From an uncultured Pelagibacteraceae bacterium (lineage in GTDB: Bacteria > Pseudomonadota > Alphaproteobacteria > Pelagibacterales > Pelagibacteraceae): a DNA stretch of 64,000 nucleotides. The stretch's first letter is position 1. Each line of letters begins with the position of its first letter. Position numbers and translations under genes: made by a program. The notes beneath the pieces were generated by a model. The model saw only the letters and a list, made by a program, of their open reading frames with translations, was not told the DNA's origin and ran no database searches. Of this stretch, positions 18,248-30,153 are shown piece by piece. The DNA lies in NCBI GenBank assembly GCA_902580505.1, contig CACHLB010000005.1, forward strand, positions 1 to 64,000, in the 5' to 3' direction.

Positions 18248-20196
18248 TATGCTAAACTTGTATTTCCGTTATTAATTTGTTCTCTTAATTTATGTCTGTC
18301 GATAATTCTTTTAATCAATTTGCTTGCGAGCGGAGCAGCTGCTTTACTTCCAGAGCCCCCATGTTCAATGATAACACTTAATGCGTATCGTGGATCCTTA
18401 TAGGGCGCAAAAGCTACATATAATGCATGGTCTCTTTTTTTGTATTCAATTTGATCAGTGTCTAAATCTAGTTCTCTATCAAGATCAGTTATTCTTCTTA
18501 CCTGCGACGTACCTGTTTTACCCGCAAATTGATACTTTGGATCATCGTAACGAGATCTGTATGAAGTTCCATATTGCTCATTTGTAGAGCCGAACATTGC
18601 ATCAAGTACAAAATTAATATTAGACTTTTTATGATACATTCTTTGATAATATTCAACATTTATGTCATCTAAGTAATTTCTTTCATGCAGTGGAAAATTA
18701 GATTGATCTAATTTTATTTTATTTATTACATCCTTATAATTTATAGTATCATCTTTTATGATATGAGGTTTTATTTTATATCCTCCATTTGCAATTTGTG
18801 CAGTCATTAGACAAAGTTGAAGTGGTGTAGTCTGAATATAACCTTGTCCTATACCATTGATTACGGTTTCTCCTAAATACCAACTTTGTTCCAATGCACG
18901 TCTCTTCCATTTCGTATTAGGAACCAATCCATTCTTTTCATCATTATAAAGATCTCCTAATACATTAGTTCCAAGTCCGTATCTTTTTGCAATTATTGAT
19001 AATTTATCAACACCAAGTAACCTTGCCATTTCATAAAAGTATATATCGCAAGATTGTTTGATAGCATTTCGCAGCTTCATGTACCCATGACCTTCTTTTT
19101 TCCAACAATGATATTTTACTCCATATAATTCATACGGATGCTTATGACCTTTGCATCTTATTGTTTTATTAGGATCTAATATTCCATACTCTAGAGCTGC
19201 AAGTGCAACTAACGGCTTGAAAGTTGATCCAGGAGAATAAAGTCCAGCAATAGACTTATTTATCAAAGGTTTTAAAGGATTATTTCTGATTTCTTGCCAA
19301 TCCTTCTCATTAATCCCGTGTGTAAATTTGTTTGGATCATATGTTGGCGATGATGCCATAGCAACAACTTCTCCAGTATATATGTCCATTGCGCATATTG
19401 AGCCTGCTCTTCCTTTAAGCAGCTCTTGGGCATATTTTTGAATTTCTATATCTATAGTTAAGTTAACTTTATTACCTTGTCTTTCTTTAATATAATCTAT
19501 TTGGCTTATTCTTTTTCCAGATGCATTGACTTCATATCTTTTAATACCGTAGTTACCTATTAATATTTTCTCTAGAGAATTTTCTATTCCATATTTTCCA
19601 ACCTTTAGACCTGGAACAAAATTTTCTTTTATCTCAGGTTTTTGAAGATCTTTTGGACTAGCGTCACCAACATAACCAACTATATGTACTAAGTCATTTG
19701 CATAGGGGTAAAACCTAGATGTCGATAACACAGGTTTTGCACCTTCTAATTCATGTAAATATAGATTAATTTTTGAGAATTGTTCCCAAGTTAAATTATC
19801 TGAAACTACTAATGTATCCCAAGGTTTTAATCTCTCCTTTTTTTTATATAATTTTTTAATTTGAAACTGATCTAAACCAATTAAGTTTTTAATTTTAAAC
19901 ATTGTTACATCAAAATCATTAATTTCATCTAATATTAAATGTAGCTGAAACACTCTATCGTTACTTGCTAGTACTTTATTAAAATTATCTACAATTACAC
20001 CTCTCTGAGGAGGAGTTTTCCATTCTCGTATCCTATTTTTATCAGATAAAATTTCATACTTTTCTCTGTCAGAAATTTGTAAATTATATAACCTTGATGA
20101 TATGCCCGCAAAAAGTAGTATTTTTGCAGCGGCCAGAATAAACATCCTCCTTGTTATAACTCTACCCTTTTCGATGTTTCTTCCTCTATTCAACAT
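18247..20196 (-). CDS. mrdA: Penicillin-binding protein 2 (transpeptidase for elongation)
   Basis: 649 aa. One membrane helix (about 18-36) is followed by the PBP dimerisation region (RNRIREWKTPPQRGVIVD) and the transpeptidase domain. Catalytic motifs are visible: SxxK as S324-T-F-K327 (SPGSTFKPLVAL), the SxN-equivalent SCD in IKQSCDIYFYE, and KTG in FAGKTGTSQV. It cross-links wall peptides in the elongasome with RodA and MreBCD, whose genes flank it. It overlaps mreD by 11 bp upstream and rodA by 1 bp downstream. Confidence 0.95.
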   Translation of the reverse strand: MLNRGRNIEKGRVITRRMFILAAAKILLFAGISSRLYNLQISDREKYEILSDKNRIREWKTPPQRGVIVDNFNKVLASNDRVFQLHLILDEINDFDVTMFKIKNLIGLDQFQIKKLYKKKERLKPWDTLVVSDNLTWEQFSKINLYLHELEGAKPVLSTSRFYPYANDLVHIVGYVGDASPKDLQKPEIKENFVPGLKVGKYGIENSLEKILIGNYGIKRYEVNASGKRISQIDYIKERQGNKVNLTIDIEIQKYAQELLKGRAGSICAMDIYTGEVVAMASSPTYDPNKFTHGINEKDWQEIRNNPLKPLINKSIAGLYSPGSTFKPLVALAALEYGILDPNKTIRCKGHKHPYELYGVKYHCWKKEGHGYMKLRNAIKQSCDIYFYEMARLLGVDKLSIIAKRYGLGTNVLGDLYNDEKNGLVPNTKWKRRALEQSWYLGETVINGIGQGYIQTTPLQLCLMTAQIANGGYKIKPHIIKDDTINYKDVINKIKLDQSNFPLHERNYLDDINVEYYQRMYHKKSNINFVLDAMFGSTNEQYGTSYRSRYDDPKYQFAGKTGTSQVRRITDLDRELDLDTDQIEYKKRDHALYVAFAPYKDPRYALSVIIEHGGSGSKAAAPLASKLIKRIIDRHKLREQINNGNTSLA

Positions 20197-20707
20197 TTTC
20201 TTGTCTTAAACCTAGTAAGTAAATTTGATTAAATATTTTTGCCACTGCTGGATAAATTAAAAATGAAAAAAAGGCTGTTGACATTAAAGCCCCATAACTA
20301 ATATTTCCATCAAAGAAAATTGCTAATACTGTAAAATGAATTGAGCTAACAATTAATATTGCGATAAAAAATAGTATCCAATCATAAACTAAATTAGGAA
20401 CTAGAGTTCTTGCCCTAAAAAAAGATGCAATAACACAGAGTAAAAGATAATTTATTGATGAAACTCCAATTGGTAGGTTTTGCACAACATCATTAATAAT
20501 ACCTGCGAAAAAAATAAGTCCATAACCAAGCATTTCCGGTTTCCTTAAAACCCAATAAAAAACTATTAAGTGAATAAAATTAAAAGATATATTAATTTTG
20601 AAAATTTGTAATGAAAATGAGTAGCCGGTCAAAGCAAAGAAAAATAATAAAATAATAGGAAAACTATTTAATAAAAATTGATAAAATTTTATATCACCTC
20701 TAGCCAT
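20186..20707 (-). CDS. mreD: Rod shape-determining protein MreD
   Basis: 173 aa, almost wholly hydrophobic with five to six predicted membrane helices. It is recognised mainly by position between mreC and mrdA and by the family pattern (YGLIFFAGIINDVVQNLPIGVSS is MreD-like). MreD is an inner-membrane part of the elongasome. Sequence conservation in this family is weak, so the call rests heavily on context. The start codon lies 1 bp from the end of mreC, and the 3' end overlaps mrdA by 11 bp. Confidence 0.88.
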   Translation of the reverse strand: MARGDIKFYQFLLNSFPIILLFFFALTGYSFSLQIFKINISFNFIHLIVFYWVLRKPEMLGYGLIFFAGIINDVVQNLPIGVSSINYLLLCVIASFFRARTLVPNLVYDWILFFIAILIVSSIHFTVLAIFFDGNISYGALMSTAFFSFLIYPAVAKIFNQIYLLGLRQENVE

Positions 20708-20708
20708 T

Positions 20709-21545
20709 TTATTTATTTACCTGCACATAATTTAGCTGATTTAAGTTGCTAAAAAACTTCACATACTTTTTATTGTTTTGAATAATTATTTTTCCAACAG
20801 GAATCGAAGCTGGAATTGTGCCATCTGACCCAGAGGTATACACAATTTCATTTTGTTTTATTTCATTTTCTTTTGGTAGGTATTCTAGCTCCGCGTATTC
20901 ATCATTTCCATTTCCTGAGAGTATTGCATTGATACCACTTGGCTCAATAATGATTGGTATTTTGCTATTAAGATCATTAGCCAGCAATACTCTAGAACTC
21001 AAAAAGTTAACATTTACAACCTTTCCAATGTAATATAATCGATCTTTAACAGCTGATCCTAATTTTACTCCATTTTTTTGACCTTTGTTAATTATTAGAG
21101 ACTTTAAATAAGGACTTTGTTTATCCAATAAAATCTTAGTTAACATATACTCTTTAGAAAAAAGATCTCTTTCCTCTATCAATTTTTTTAAAAGAGCATT
21201 TTCTGCTTTATAAAAATCAACTTCTTTTCTAAGTGAATCAAGATCGAGGTCCTTGTCTCTTAAAGCTGAAAATTCATCATACATGCTCATATGATCTTGA
21301 AAGAGATAATATTTATCTTTTACATATTTGAATGGGCTCGATACAACATATGAGCCTCTAAATATTATATCCTTTGTGATAGATCTAAATTGATTAACTG
21401 GACCAGTTTTAAAGTACTCTAATGATAAAACTAAAATAGATATAATTAATAAAGTAAATAAGGAAAACTTTTGTCTATTTCCTTTTTTTAAAAATGCTGA
21501 ACGAATAGCAATAATAAAATCGTCTCTACTCGATTCTGTTGACAT
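20709..21545 (-). CDS. mreC: Rod shape-determining protein MreC
   Basis: 278 aa. A basic cytoplasmic tail and one membrane helix (about 27-44) are followed by a coiled coil (about 85-125; LRKEVDFYKAENALLKKLIEER). The periplasmic beta domains show the MreC pattern (INKGQKNGVKLGSAV, YIGKVVNVNFLSSRVLLANDLNSKIP, VYTSGSDGTIPASIPVGKI). MreC scaffolds the elongasome between MreB and PBP2. It lies 5 bp after mreB in the same direction. Confidence 0.94.
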   Translation of the reverse strand: MSTESSRDDFIIAIRSAFLKKGNRQKFSLFTLLIISILVLSLEYFKTGPVNQFRSITKDIIFRGSYVVSSPFKYVKDKYYLFQDHMSMYDEFSALRDKDLDLDSLRKEVDFYKAENALLKKLIEERDLFSKEYMLTKILLDKQSPYLKSLIINKGQKNGVKLGSAVKDRLYYIGKVVNVNFLSSRVLLANDLNSKIPIIIEPSGINAILSGNGNDEYAELEYLPKENEIKQNEIVYTSGSDGTIPASIPVGKIIIQNNKKYVKFFSNLNQLNYVQVNK

Positions 21546-21550
21546 AATAT

Positions 21551-22582
<1,032 letters not shown>

Positions 22583-22586
22583 TTAA

Positions 22587-24161
22587 TTATATTCCTTTCA
22601 CTTTTTGATGTTTAATATTTTGAGAAGGTGCTTTTTTCTCGCGTTTTATAAGCATTTTATTCAATGCATTTAAATATGCGTTTGCTGATGCAACCAAAGT
22701 ATCTGTATCAGCTGATTGACCTACTGTTGTCCTGTCATTCTCCTCAATTTTTACACTAACAGTTGCTTGAGCATCTGTACCTTCGGTTACTGCATGAACT
22801 TGGTATAAAGATAATTTTACATCGTGAGGAAATAATTTTTTTATACATTTAAATATTGCATCAACTGGTCCATCCCCTGTTTCTGTAGTATTTTTGATAT
22901 CACCATATACATCTAGTGTCATTTCAGCTTTTTGTGGTTCCCCAGTGCCTGCAAAAACTTTTAAAGATTTCAAATTAATTGCATTTATTTTATTATCTAC
23001 AATTAAACTATCATCAACCAGAGCAACTATATCCTCATCGTATATATGTTTTTTTTTATCAGCTAAAACTTTAAATTTTCCAAAAGCAGCTTGGATAATA
23101 TCATCTGTAAGATCTGAATAACCTAAATCAGATAATTTATCTTTAAAAGCATGTCGTCCTGAATGTTTTCCCATTACAAGCGAGGTTTTTTTAACACCTA
23201 CGCTCTCTGGAGTCATAATTTCATAAGTTTCTCTATTTTTTAACATTCCATCCTGATGAATTCCCGACTCATGTGCAAAAGCGTTTTTTCCAACTATTGC
23301 TTTATTAAATTGAACTGGGAAACCAGTTGCATTTGAAACAATTTTTGAAGCTTTGCTTATTAATTCTGTTTTTATTCCAGTATTATATGGCATCAAATCA
23401 TTTCTTGTTTTAATTGCCATAACTACTTCCTCTAAAGCAGCGTTACCTGCTCTCTCACCTATTCCATTAATTGTACATTCTATTTGTCTTACACCCTCTG
23501 AAACTCCAGCCAATGCATTTGCCACTGCTAAGCCAAGATCATTGTGACAGTGTGCAGATAATATTGCTTTATCTATATTTGGAACATTATTTTTTAAGTG
23601 TTTAATTGTTTTTGCAAATTCTTCAGGAATAGAATAGCCAACAGTATCTGGAATATTAATTGTTTTAGCCCCACATTTAATTGCAAGTTCAACAGTTTTA
23701 CACATAAAATCCATATCTGTTCTTGTTCCATCCTCGCAGGACCATTCAACATCATCAGTAAAGTTTCTTGCATATGTTACACTTTCTTTTATTGCATCTA
23801 GAACCTGATCATTTGTCATTTCAAGTTTGTGTTTCATATGTAAAGGACTTGTAGAAATAAAAGTATGAATTCTAAATCTTGGAGCATGTTTCAACGACTC
23901 ATGGCATGCATCAATATCTTTTTTTAGTGCTCTAGAAAGACCACATGGAATTGAGTTTTTCATTATTTTACTTATTTCAGAAACTGCCTCAAAATCTCCT
24001 GGTGATGCTATTGGAAAACCAGCTTCAACAATATCTATTCCCATTTCATCAAAAACTCTAGATATCTGAATTTTCTCCTCGACACTCATAGATGCGCCTG
24101 GCGATTGCTCACCATCTCGCATAGTCGTATCAAATATGTATAATTTTTCTTTATCAGACAT
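22587..24161 (-). CDS. leuA: 2-isopropylmalate synthase
   Basis: 524 aa from the ATG at 24161. It condenses acetyl-CoA with 2-oxoisovalerate in the first step of leucine synthesis. The catalytic barrel begins IFDTTMRDGEQSPGASMS; metal and substrate motifs include SAHCHNDLGLAVANAL and NGIGERAGNAALEEV. The C-terminal regulatory domain (about 385-510; GTGEPQKAEMTL, TEGTDAQATVSVKIEE) is present, implying leucine feedback. I chose 24161 because the family starts right at this point; an upstream ATG at 24182 adds seven residues but lies within an inverted repeat. ilvC is 64-84 bp upstream and mreB 4 bp downstream. Confidence 0.95.
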   Translation of the reverse strand: MSDKEKLYIFDTTMRDGEQSPGASMSVEEKIQISRVFDEMGIDIVEAGFPIASPGDFEAVSEISKIMKNSIPCGLSRALKKDIDACHESLKHAPRFRIHTFISTSPLHMKHKLEMTNDQVLDAIKESVTYARNFTDDVEWSCEDGTRTDMDFMCKTVELAIKCGAKTINIPDTVGYSIPEEFAKTIKHLKNNVPNIDKAILSAHCHNDLGLAVANALAGVSEGVRQIECTINGIGERAGNAALEEVVMAIKTRNDLMPYNTGIKTELISKASKIVSNATGFPVQFNKAIVGKNAFAHESGIHQDGMLKNRETYEIMTPESVGVKKTSLVMGKHSGRHAFKDKLSDLGYSDLTDDIIQAAFGKFKVLADKKKHIYDEDIVALVDDSLIVDNKINAINLKSLKVFAGTGEPQKAEMTLDVYGDIKNTTETGDGPVDAIFKCIKKLFPHDVKLSLYQVHAVTEGTDAQATVSVKIEENDRTTVGQSADTDTLVASANAYLNALNKMLIKREKKAPSQNIKHQKVKGI

Positions 24162-24176
24162 TATATTTTTTAGCTC

Positions 24177-24193
24177 GAGCATAATACATGCTC
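24177..24193 (-). promoter_or_regulatory. Inverted repeat ahead of leuA
   Basis: On the minus strand GAGCAT and ATGCTC form a perfect 6-bp stem around a 5-base loop (GTATT), between ilvC and leuA and about 15 bases before the preferred leuA start. The second arm contains the alternative ATG at 24182. There is no following T-run, so it is not a standard terminator. It might be an attenuation or RNA-processing site, or chance. Confidence 0.35.
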
Positions 24194-24245
24194 TCGCTCA
24201 GATTGCAAAATAATTTGAGAAAATTAACCCAATTTTAACATCAAG

Positions 24246-25286
<1,041 letters not shown>

Positions 25287-25835
25287 TTATTTAAATATTT
25301 CTGCACCTCTTGTCATAGCTACGGCTCCTGTTCTTGAAACACTCACCAATCCAAATTTTTTTAAATCCTTTGACATTTTGTCTATTTCTCGTCTTAAAGC
25401 TGTTATTTGAATAACATTCGATTTTTTCGTTTTGTCTAGTAGTATAGGATTATATTTTTTACAAGCTTTCAATGCACTTTCTAACTTATTATTTGGGCCA
25501 ACAATTTTAAATAACGCCATCTCCTTAAAAATGACCGCTTTATCTTCTCTTTTAAAATCTGCAACTTTATGAACCGGCACAAGTTTTCTTAATTGAAGCT
25601 TAATTTGATTAACAACTTGTGGTGTTCCTGTGGTTACAATTGTTATCCTCGATATTTTTAATTTTTCATCAACTTGGGCGACTGCTAAAGATTCAATATT
25701 ATAACCTCTACCAGAAAATAGACCGACTACTCTAGCTAATACACCAGCTTCATTGTCTACCCAAACGACTATAATATGTGTGTCAAATTTCTCTTTTTTA
25801 TTTGAAAAACTATACGCTGATTTTGAATTAGGCAT
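25287..25835 (-). CDS. ilvN: Acetolactate synthase small (regulatory) subunit
   Basis: 182 aa. An ACT domain begins at about residue 19 (IIVVWVDNEAGVLARVVGLFSGRGYNIESLAV), with a second ACT-like C-terminal domain (EMALFKIVGPNN...GAVAMTRG). It binds valine-type effectors and activates the IlvB catalytic subunit encoded directly upstream; the first base of this gene overlaps the last of ilvB. The N-terminus carries about 18 residues before the first strand, a little longer than in enterics. ilvH would be an equivalent name. Confidence 0.94.
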   Translation of the reverse strand: MPNSKSAYSFSNKKEKFDTHIIVVWVDNEAGVLARVVGLFSGRGYNIESLAVAQVDEKLKISRITIVTTGTPQVVNQIKLQLRKLVPVHKVADFKREDKAVIFKEMALFKIVGPNNKLESALKACKKYNPILLDKTKKSNVIQITALRREIDKMSKDLKKFGLVSVSRTGAVAMTRGAEIFK

Positions 25836-27601
25836 TAAACTAAGGACTTACCTTTGCCAGTAATTTTCTTATTTTCTTGATCTTTGGGTCCTAAAATCAT
25901 CTGATTATGTGGCTTTCCAGATGGTATCATTGGAAAACAATTTTCTACTTTATCAACCATACAATCAAAAATTACAGGTCTATCTGTATTCAACATTTCA
26001 ATAATTTTATCGTCTAACTCCTCTGGAGTTTTTGCTCTTATACCAACACAGTTATATGCTTCTGCTAATTTAACAAAATCTGGTAGAGCAGCGGTATAAC
26101 TTTCAGAATAGTTTTTATCATGCAAAAGTTCTTGCCATTGTCTAACCATTCCCATGTATTGATTATTTAATATAAATATTTTAATTGGAAGATTGTATTG
26201 TACGGCTGTGGACATTTCCTGTATTGTCATTAGTACTGAAGCCTCTCCAGCAATATCAATAACTAATTTTTTTGGATGAGCAACTTGCACGCCCACTGCT
26301 GCTGGTAAACCATACCCCATAGTACCTAAACCACCAGATGTCATCCAACGATTTGGTTTATTAAATTTATAATGTTGTGCGGCCCACATCTGATGCTGTC
26401 CTACCTCAGTTGTAATATAAGAGTCTTTATCTTTAGTTAATTCATATAATCTTTCGATGGCATACTGAGGTTTTATAGTCTCTTCACTTCCAATATAATC
26501 TAAGGATCTAATTGACCTCCATTTTTGAATTTTTTCCCACCACTTAGAAGTCTTTTGTTTATTTGATTTTAAAAATTTTGATTTTTTTTGTTTTAAACTT
26601 TTTAAGGTAGATGAAAGAACAGTTTTTACATCTCCTACAATGGCTAAATCAACTTTAACATTTTTATTTATAGATGATGGATCTATGTCAATGTGAACTT
26701 TTTTTGATTTTGGTGAAAATTCATCTATTTTGCCTGTTATCCTATCATCAAAACGTGCTCCAATGTTAATCATTAAATCACAGTCGTGCATTGCATTATT
26801 AGCTTCATAAGTTCCATGCATACCTAACATTCCTAAGAACTGATTATCATCACCAGGGAAAGATCCTAATCCCTGTAAAGTTGATGTAATTGGAAAACCT
26901 GTTGCATAAACAAGTTCTCTTAATAGTTCACTAGCCTTAGGTCCAGAATTAATGACTCCGCCACCAGTATAAAAAATAGGTTTTGAAGATTTGCTCATTA
27001 AATCGATTAACTGATCAATATTATTTTGATTAAAATGATTATGAGATTTACCGTTTAATTTGTTTTCTTTTTTGGGTTTCTTATATTTTGTTTTTTGAAA
27101 TTGAATATCTTTTGGTATATCTACTAAAACTGGTCCTGGTCTACCAGTAGTTGCTACCTCAAATGCTTTATGTATTGTCCTAGCTAAATCATTTATATCT
27201 TTGACTAACCAATTATGTTTAGTGCAAGGTCTGGTTATTCCAGTTGTATCACATTCTTGAAAAGCATCTGTACCAATTAAATGAGTTGGAACTTGTCCAG
27301 AAATACAAACTAATGGAATAGAGTCCATATATGCATCTGTCAAAGCTGTAACCACATTTGTTGCGCCTGGTCCCGAGGTTACTAAAATAACACCTGGTTT
27401 ACCAGAGGATCTTGCATATCCTTCAGCAGCATGACCTGCGCCTTGTTCATGTCTAACTAAAACATGTTTAATTGATTTAAAATTTTGTAATTCGTCGTAA
27501 ATTGGTAGGACTGCACCTCCCGGATAACCAAAAATATGATCAACATTTTGATCCTCCATACACTTAAATACAATTTCAGCACCTGAGTATAATTTTGACA
27601 T
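25835..27601 (-). CDS. ilvB: Acetolactate synthase large subunit
   Basis: 588 aa ThDP- and FAD-dependent enzyme joining two pyruvates into acetolactate. Family landmarks: FGYPGGAVLPIYDEL, VRHEQGAGHAAEGYARSSG with the ThDP-activating glutamate, VTSGPGATNVVTALTDAYMDS, GARFDDRITGK, and the ThDP/Mg motif IDIAGEASVLMTIQEM followed by LNNQYMGMVRQWQELL. Its position upstream of ilvN and ilvC completes the first two branched-chain steps. The start lies 41 bp after miaA in the same direction. The gene symbol ilvI would also be acceptable. Confidence 0.96.
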   Translation of the reverse strand: MSKLYSGAEIVFKCMEDQNVDHIFGYPGGAVLPIYDELQNFKSIKHVLVRHEQGAGHAAEGYARSSGKPGVILVTSGPGATNVVTALTDAYMDSIPLVCISGQVPTHLIGTDAFQECDTTGITRPCTKHNWLVKDINDLARTIHKAFEVATTGRPGPVLVDIPKDIQFQKTKYKKPKKENKLNGKSHNHFNQNNIDQLIDLMSKSSKPIFYTGGGVINSGPKASELLRELVYATGFPITSTLQGLGSFPGDDNQFLGMLGMHGTYEANNAMHDCDLMINIGARFDDRITGKIDEFSPKSKKVHIDIDPSSINKNVKVDLAIVGDVKTVLSSTLKSLKQKKSKFLKSNKQKTSKWWEKIQKWRSIRSLDYIGSEETIKPQYAIERLYELTKDKDSYITTEVGQHQMWAAQHYKFNKPNRWMTSGGLGTMGYGLPAAVGVQVAHPKKLVIDIAGEASVLMTIQEMSTAVQYNLPIKIFILNNQYMGMVRQWQELLHDKNYSESYTAALPDFVKLAEAYNCVGIRAKTPEELDDKIIEMLNTDRPVIFDCMVDKVENCFPMIPSGKPHNQMILGPKDQENKKITGKGKSLV

Positions 27602-27642
27602 TCAGACAATCTAGCTGAAGTTGTGCTAAAAGGTCAAGCCAT

Positions 27643-28563
27643 CTATGTAGATTTAGGAAATTTTTTTAAAAATGTTTCTAGTCTATTAAATTTTATTTTT
27701 TGCCAATCAGACATCTGTCCTCTTGCCCAAGTAGATTGTCTCTTGGCATATTGCCTTGTTTTTATTGATATTTTATCTTTAAGCTCACTGAGATCTATTC
27801 TTTCGTCAAGATATTCTTTAATCTCACTTAGACCAATGACTTTATTAGATGATAAGTCTTTTTTTACTCTTAATTTATAAAACCTCTTAGCCTCTTTAAT
27901 TGCCCCATCTCTCAACATTTCATTTGTTCTTAAAGAAATTCTTTCTATTAACTTCTCTCTAGGATAATCAATATGTAACTTTATAAAGTCATCCTGAGTA
28001 AAATCAGAGTATGTTTCACTATACCAATCAAATAAAGATTTATTTGTAAACTTTTTTACCTCATAAGCTCTTATTGATCTTTGAGAATCATTTTTGTTAA
28101 TTTTTTTTTTGCAAAGTGGGTCTAATTTAACAAGCTCAGAATAAAATTTTATTTGTCCTATTTTTGATTGTTTTTTTCTTATTCTATTTCGAATAGTGAC
28201 AGGAATATCGGGAATTTTAACTATACCATTTACAAGTGCCTTAAAGTATAAACCTGTACCACCAACCAGAACTGGAGTTTTATCTTTCTTCTTAATATTA
28301 TCAATTTTGACCTTGGCGTCCTTTAGCCAATTTCCTGTAGAATAATTATTTTTTACACTTTTAAATCCGTATAAATGATGTTTTATATTTTTTAAATCAT
28401 TTTGTTTAGGTCTTGCCGTAAGAATTTTGAGTTCTTTAAATATTTGCATACTATCTGCATTTATTACTTCACCATTAATTTTTTTTGCAAGCTGGATAGC
28501 GAATTTTGATTTTCCAGATGCTGTTGGTCCTGAAATAAGAATTATTTTGGACTTTAGGTCCAT
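27643..28563 (-). CDS. miaA: tRNA dimethylallyltransferase
   Basis: 306 aa. It transfers a dimethylallyl group to A37 of tRNAs that read UNN codons. The P-loop is GPTASGKSKFAIQLA (about 11-25), followed by NADSMQIFKELKILTARP, LVGGTGLYFKALVNG and the tRNA-binding KRQSTWARGQ at the end. It shares one base with degP upstream and leads into ilvB, an order also seen in other alphaproteobacteria. Confidence 0.95.
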   Translation of the reverse strand: MDLKSKIILISGPTASGKSKFAIQLAKKINGEVINADSMQIFKELKILTARPKQNDLKNIKHHLYGFKSVKNNYSTGNWLKDAKVKIDNIKKKDKTPVLVGGTGLYFKALVNGIVKIPDIPVTIRNRIRKKQSKIGQIKFYSELVKLDPLCKKKINKNDSQRSIRAYEVKKFTNKSLFDWYSETYSDFTQDDFIKLHIDYPREKLIERISLRTNEMLRDGAIKEAKRFYKLRVKKDLSSNKVIGLSEIKEYLDERIDLSELKDKISIKTRQYAKRQSTWARGQMSDWQKIKFNRLETFLKKFPKST

Positions 28564-29966
28564 TAATTTAGTTTAACACCAATATATCTTCTTTGGTTAT
28601 TGTTATTGTAAATTGCGATAAGTAAACTTTTATCATTACTTTTTAGAGCTAGTTTTACAATGTTATCTAAATCTCCGATGGTGTTAATCTTTTTCTTTTG
28701 TGCTTCAACAATAATGTTATTTACTTGAAGATAATTAATTGGGCTATCTTTATCGATTTCTGTGATAACTAAACCTGTTGTATTTTTTGGTAAATTTCTT
28801 TCTTTAATATCATCTTTATTTAGTAATCTCACTTTTATTTTCAAACCATCTATTGCATCTTCTTTAGGTTTTTCTGTTACTAAACCTTGAGATTTAAAGT
28901 CTTCAGATGTTTCTAGTCTTCCAAGTATAATTTCCTTAGTTATTTCCCTTTTATTTCTCCAAACTTTTAATTTTACTTTTTTTCCAACTTCAGTTTCCGC
29001 AACTATTCTCGGAAGCTCGCTCATTTCATTAATTTTTTTACCATCAAATTCTAAAATTATGTCTCCAGCTTTAATTCCTCCCTTATCTGATGGACTATTT
29101 TCAGCTACACTGGCAACAAGTGCTCCTCTTGGATCATCTAGTTTTTCAACATCTGCAATATCTTTTGTGACTGTTTGAATTCTAACACCTAGCCATCCTC
29201 TTTTAGTTTCACCAAATTCAATTAATTGATTAATTACTTTTTGAGCACTATTAGAAGGAATTGCAAAACCAATTCCAATTGAACCTGATTGACCTAATAT
29301 TGCTGTATTAATTCCAACTACATCTCCATCCATATTAAACAATGGACCTCCTGAATTACCTTGATTTATAGATGCATCAGTTTGAATGTAGTCTTCATAT
29401 CTAGAAAGACCGATACTTCTATTTCTTGCAGATATTATTCCTGCAGTAACCGTTCCACCCAATCCAAATGGATTACCAATTGCAATTACCCAATCACCAA
29501 TTCTTGCGGTATCAGAGTCTCCAAATTTTACTGGTGTAAATTTTTGATCCGATTCAATCTGAAGAACTGCTAAGTCCATACCAGGATCAGCTCCAATTAC
29601 TTTTGCCTTTATATTTTTTTCGCCATTAACTCTAACAAAAACATCTTCTGCGCCCTGTATCACGTGATTATTTGTAATTACAATACCTTTTTCATCTATT
29701 ATGAAGCCAGATCCAAGCGCACTTGTCTGTCTTTTTTGTGGTGTTCCATAATCTTTAAACATATCTTCAAAAGGAGACCCTGGAGGAAATTCAAATGGAA
29801 ATGGATTAGACCTTGTGGTTATTGTTGTTGTAGTAGAGATATTTACTACTGATGGCATTAATTTTTCAGCTAAATCTGCAAAAGTCGCAGGCATGTTTGC
29901 TGCGTTAGTAGTCTTTTGGATATTAACTGAAAATAATATTATTAATAAAACCTTTATAAATCTCAT
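28563..29966 (-). CDS. degP: Periplasmic Do-type serine protease/chaperone
   Basis: 467 aa from the ATG at 29966, which overlaps the DUF2065 gene's stop as ATGA and begins the signal peptide (MRFIKVLLIILFSVN). The trypsin-like triad is visible: His in ITNNHVI, Asp in GMDLAVLQI, Ser in GNSGGPLF. A first PDZ domain follows (GWLGVRIQTV to VWRNKREI), then a more divergent second PDZ (TTGLVITEIDKDSP...). It handles misfolded periplasmic proteins. Its place in the hflK-hflC-DUF2065-degP set fits an envelope quality-control unit. Confidence 0.93.
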   Translation of the reverse strand: MRFIKVLLIILFSVNIQKTTNAANMPATFADLAEKLMPSVVNISTTTTITTRSNPFPFEFPPGSPFEDMFKDYGTPQKRQTSALGSGFIIDEKGIVITNNHVIQGAEDVFVRVNGEKNIKAKVIGADPGMDLAVLQIESDQKFTPVKFGDSDTARIGDWVIAIGNPFGLGGTVTAGIISARNRSIGLSRYEDYIQTDASINQGNSGGPLFNMDGDVVGINTAILGQSGSIGIGFAIPSNSAQKVINQLIEFGETKRGWLGVRIQTVTKDIADVEKLDDPRGALVASVAENSPSDKGGIKAGDIILEFDGKKINEMSELPRIVAETEVGKKVKLKVWRNKREITKEIILGRLETSEDFKSQGLVTEKPKEDAIDGLKIKVRLLNKDDIKERNLPKNTTGLVITEIDKDSPINYLQVNNIIVEAQKKKINTIGDLDNIVKLALKSNDKSLLIAIYNNNNQRRYIGVKLN

Positions 29967-30148
29967 CTTTTTAAATACCAAATAATAAAAAAACCAATCA
30001 CTGCAAAAACTAATCCACCAGTTCTTAGCTGATTATCAGTAGCTTCTTTTAATTTCATTATCATATTTTTCATTTTTGATGGAAATATGGCGTAAAGAAT
30101 ACCTTCAATAAAAAGGAATAGACCAAATGCGATGATCAATTCTCTCAT
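29963..30148 (-). CDS. DUF2065 small membrane protein
   Basis: 61 aa with two membrane helices: IIAFGLFLFIEGILYAIFP near the N-terminus and GGLVFAVIGFFIIWYL at the C-terminus, joined by a basic amphipathic linker. The pattern matches DUF2065 (YjeT-like), often found between hflC and a degP-type protease in alphaproteobacteria. It is 5 bp after hflC and overlaps degP by 4 bp. No function is established; a role in the HflKC quality-control assembly is plausible from position. Confidence 0.88.
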   Translation of the reverse strand: MRELIIAFGLFLFIEGILYAIFPSKMKNMIMKLKEATDNQLRTGGLVFAVIGFFIIWYLKR

Positions 30149-30153
30149 TAAAA

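Noticed and set aside
24162-24182. leuA starting seven codons upstream at 24182
   Set aside because: The family begins at the 24161 ATG and the earlier ATG is inside an inverted repeat; it remains a minor alternative.
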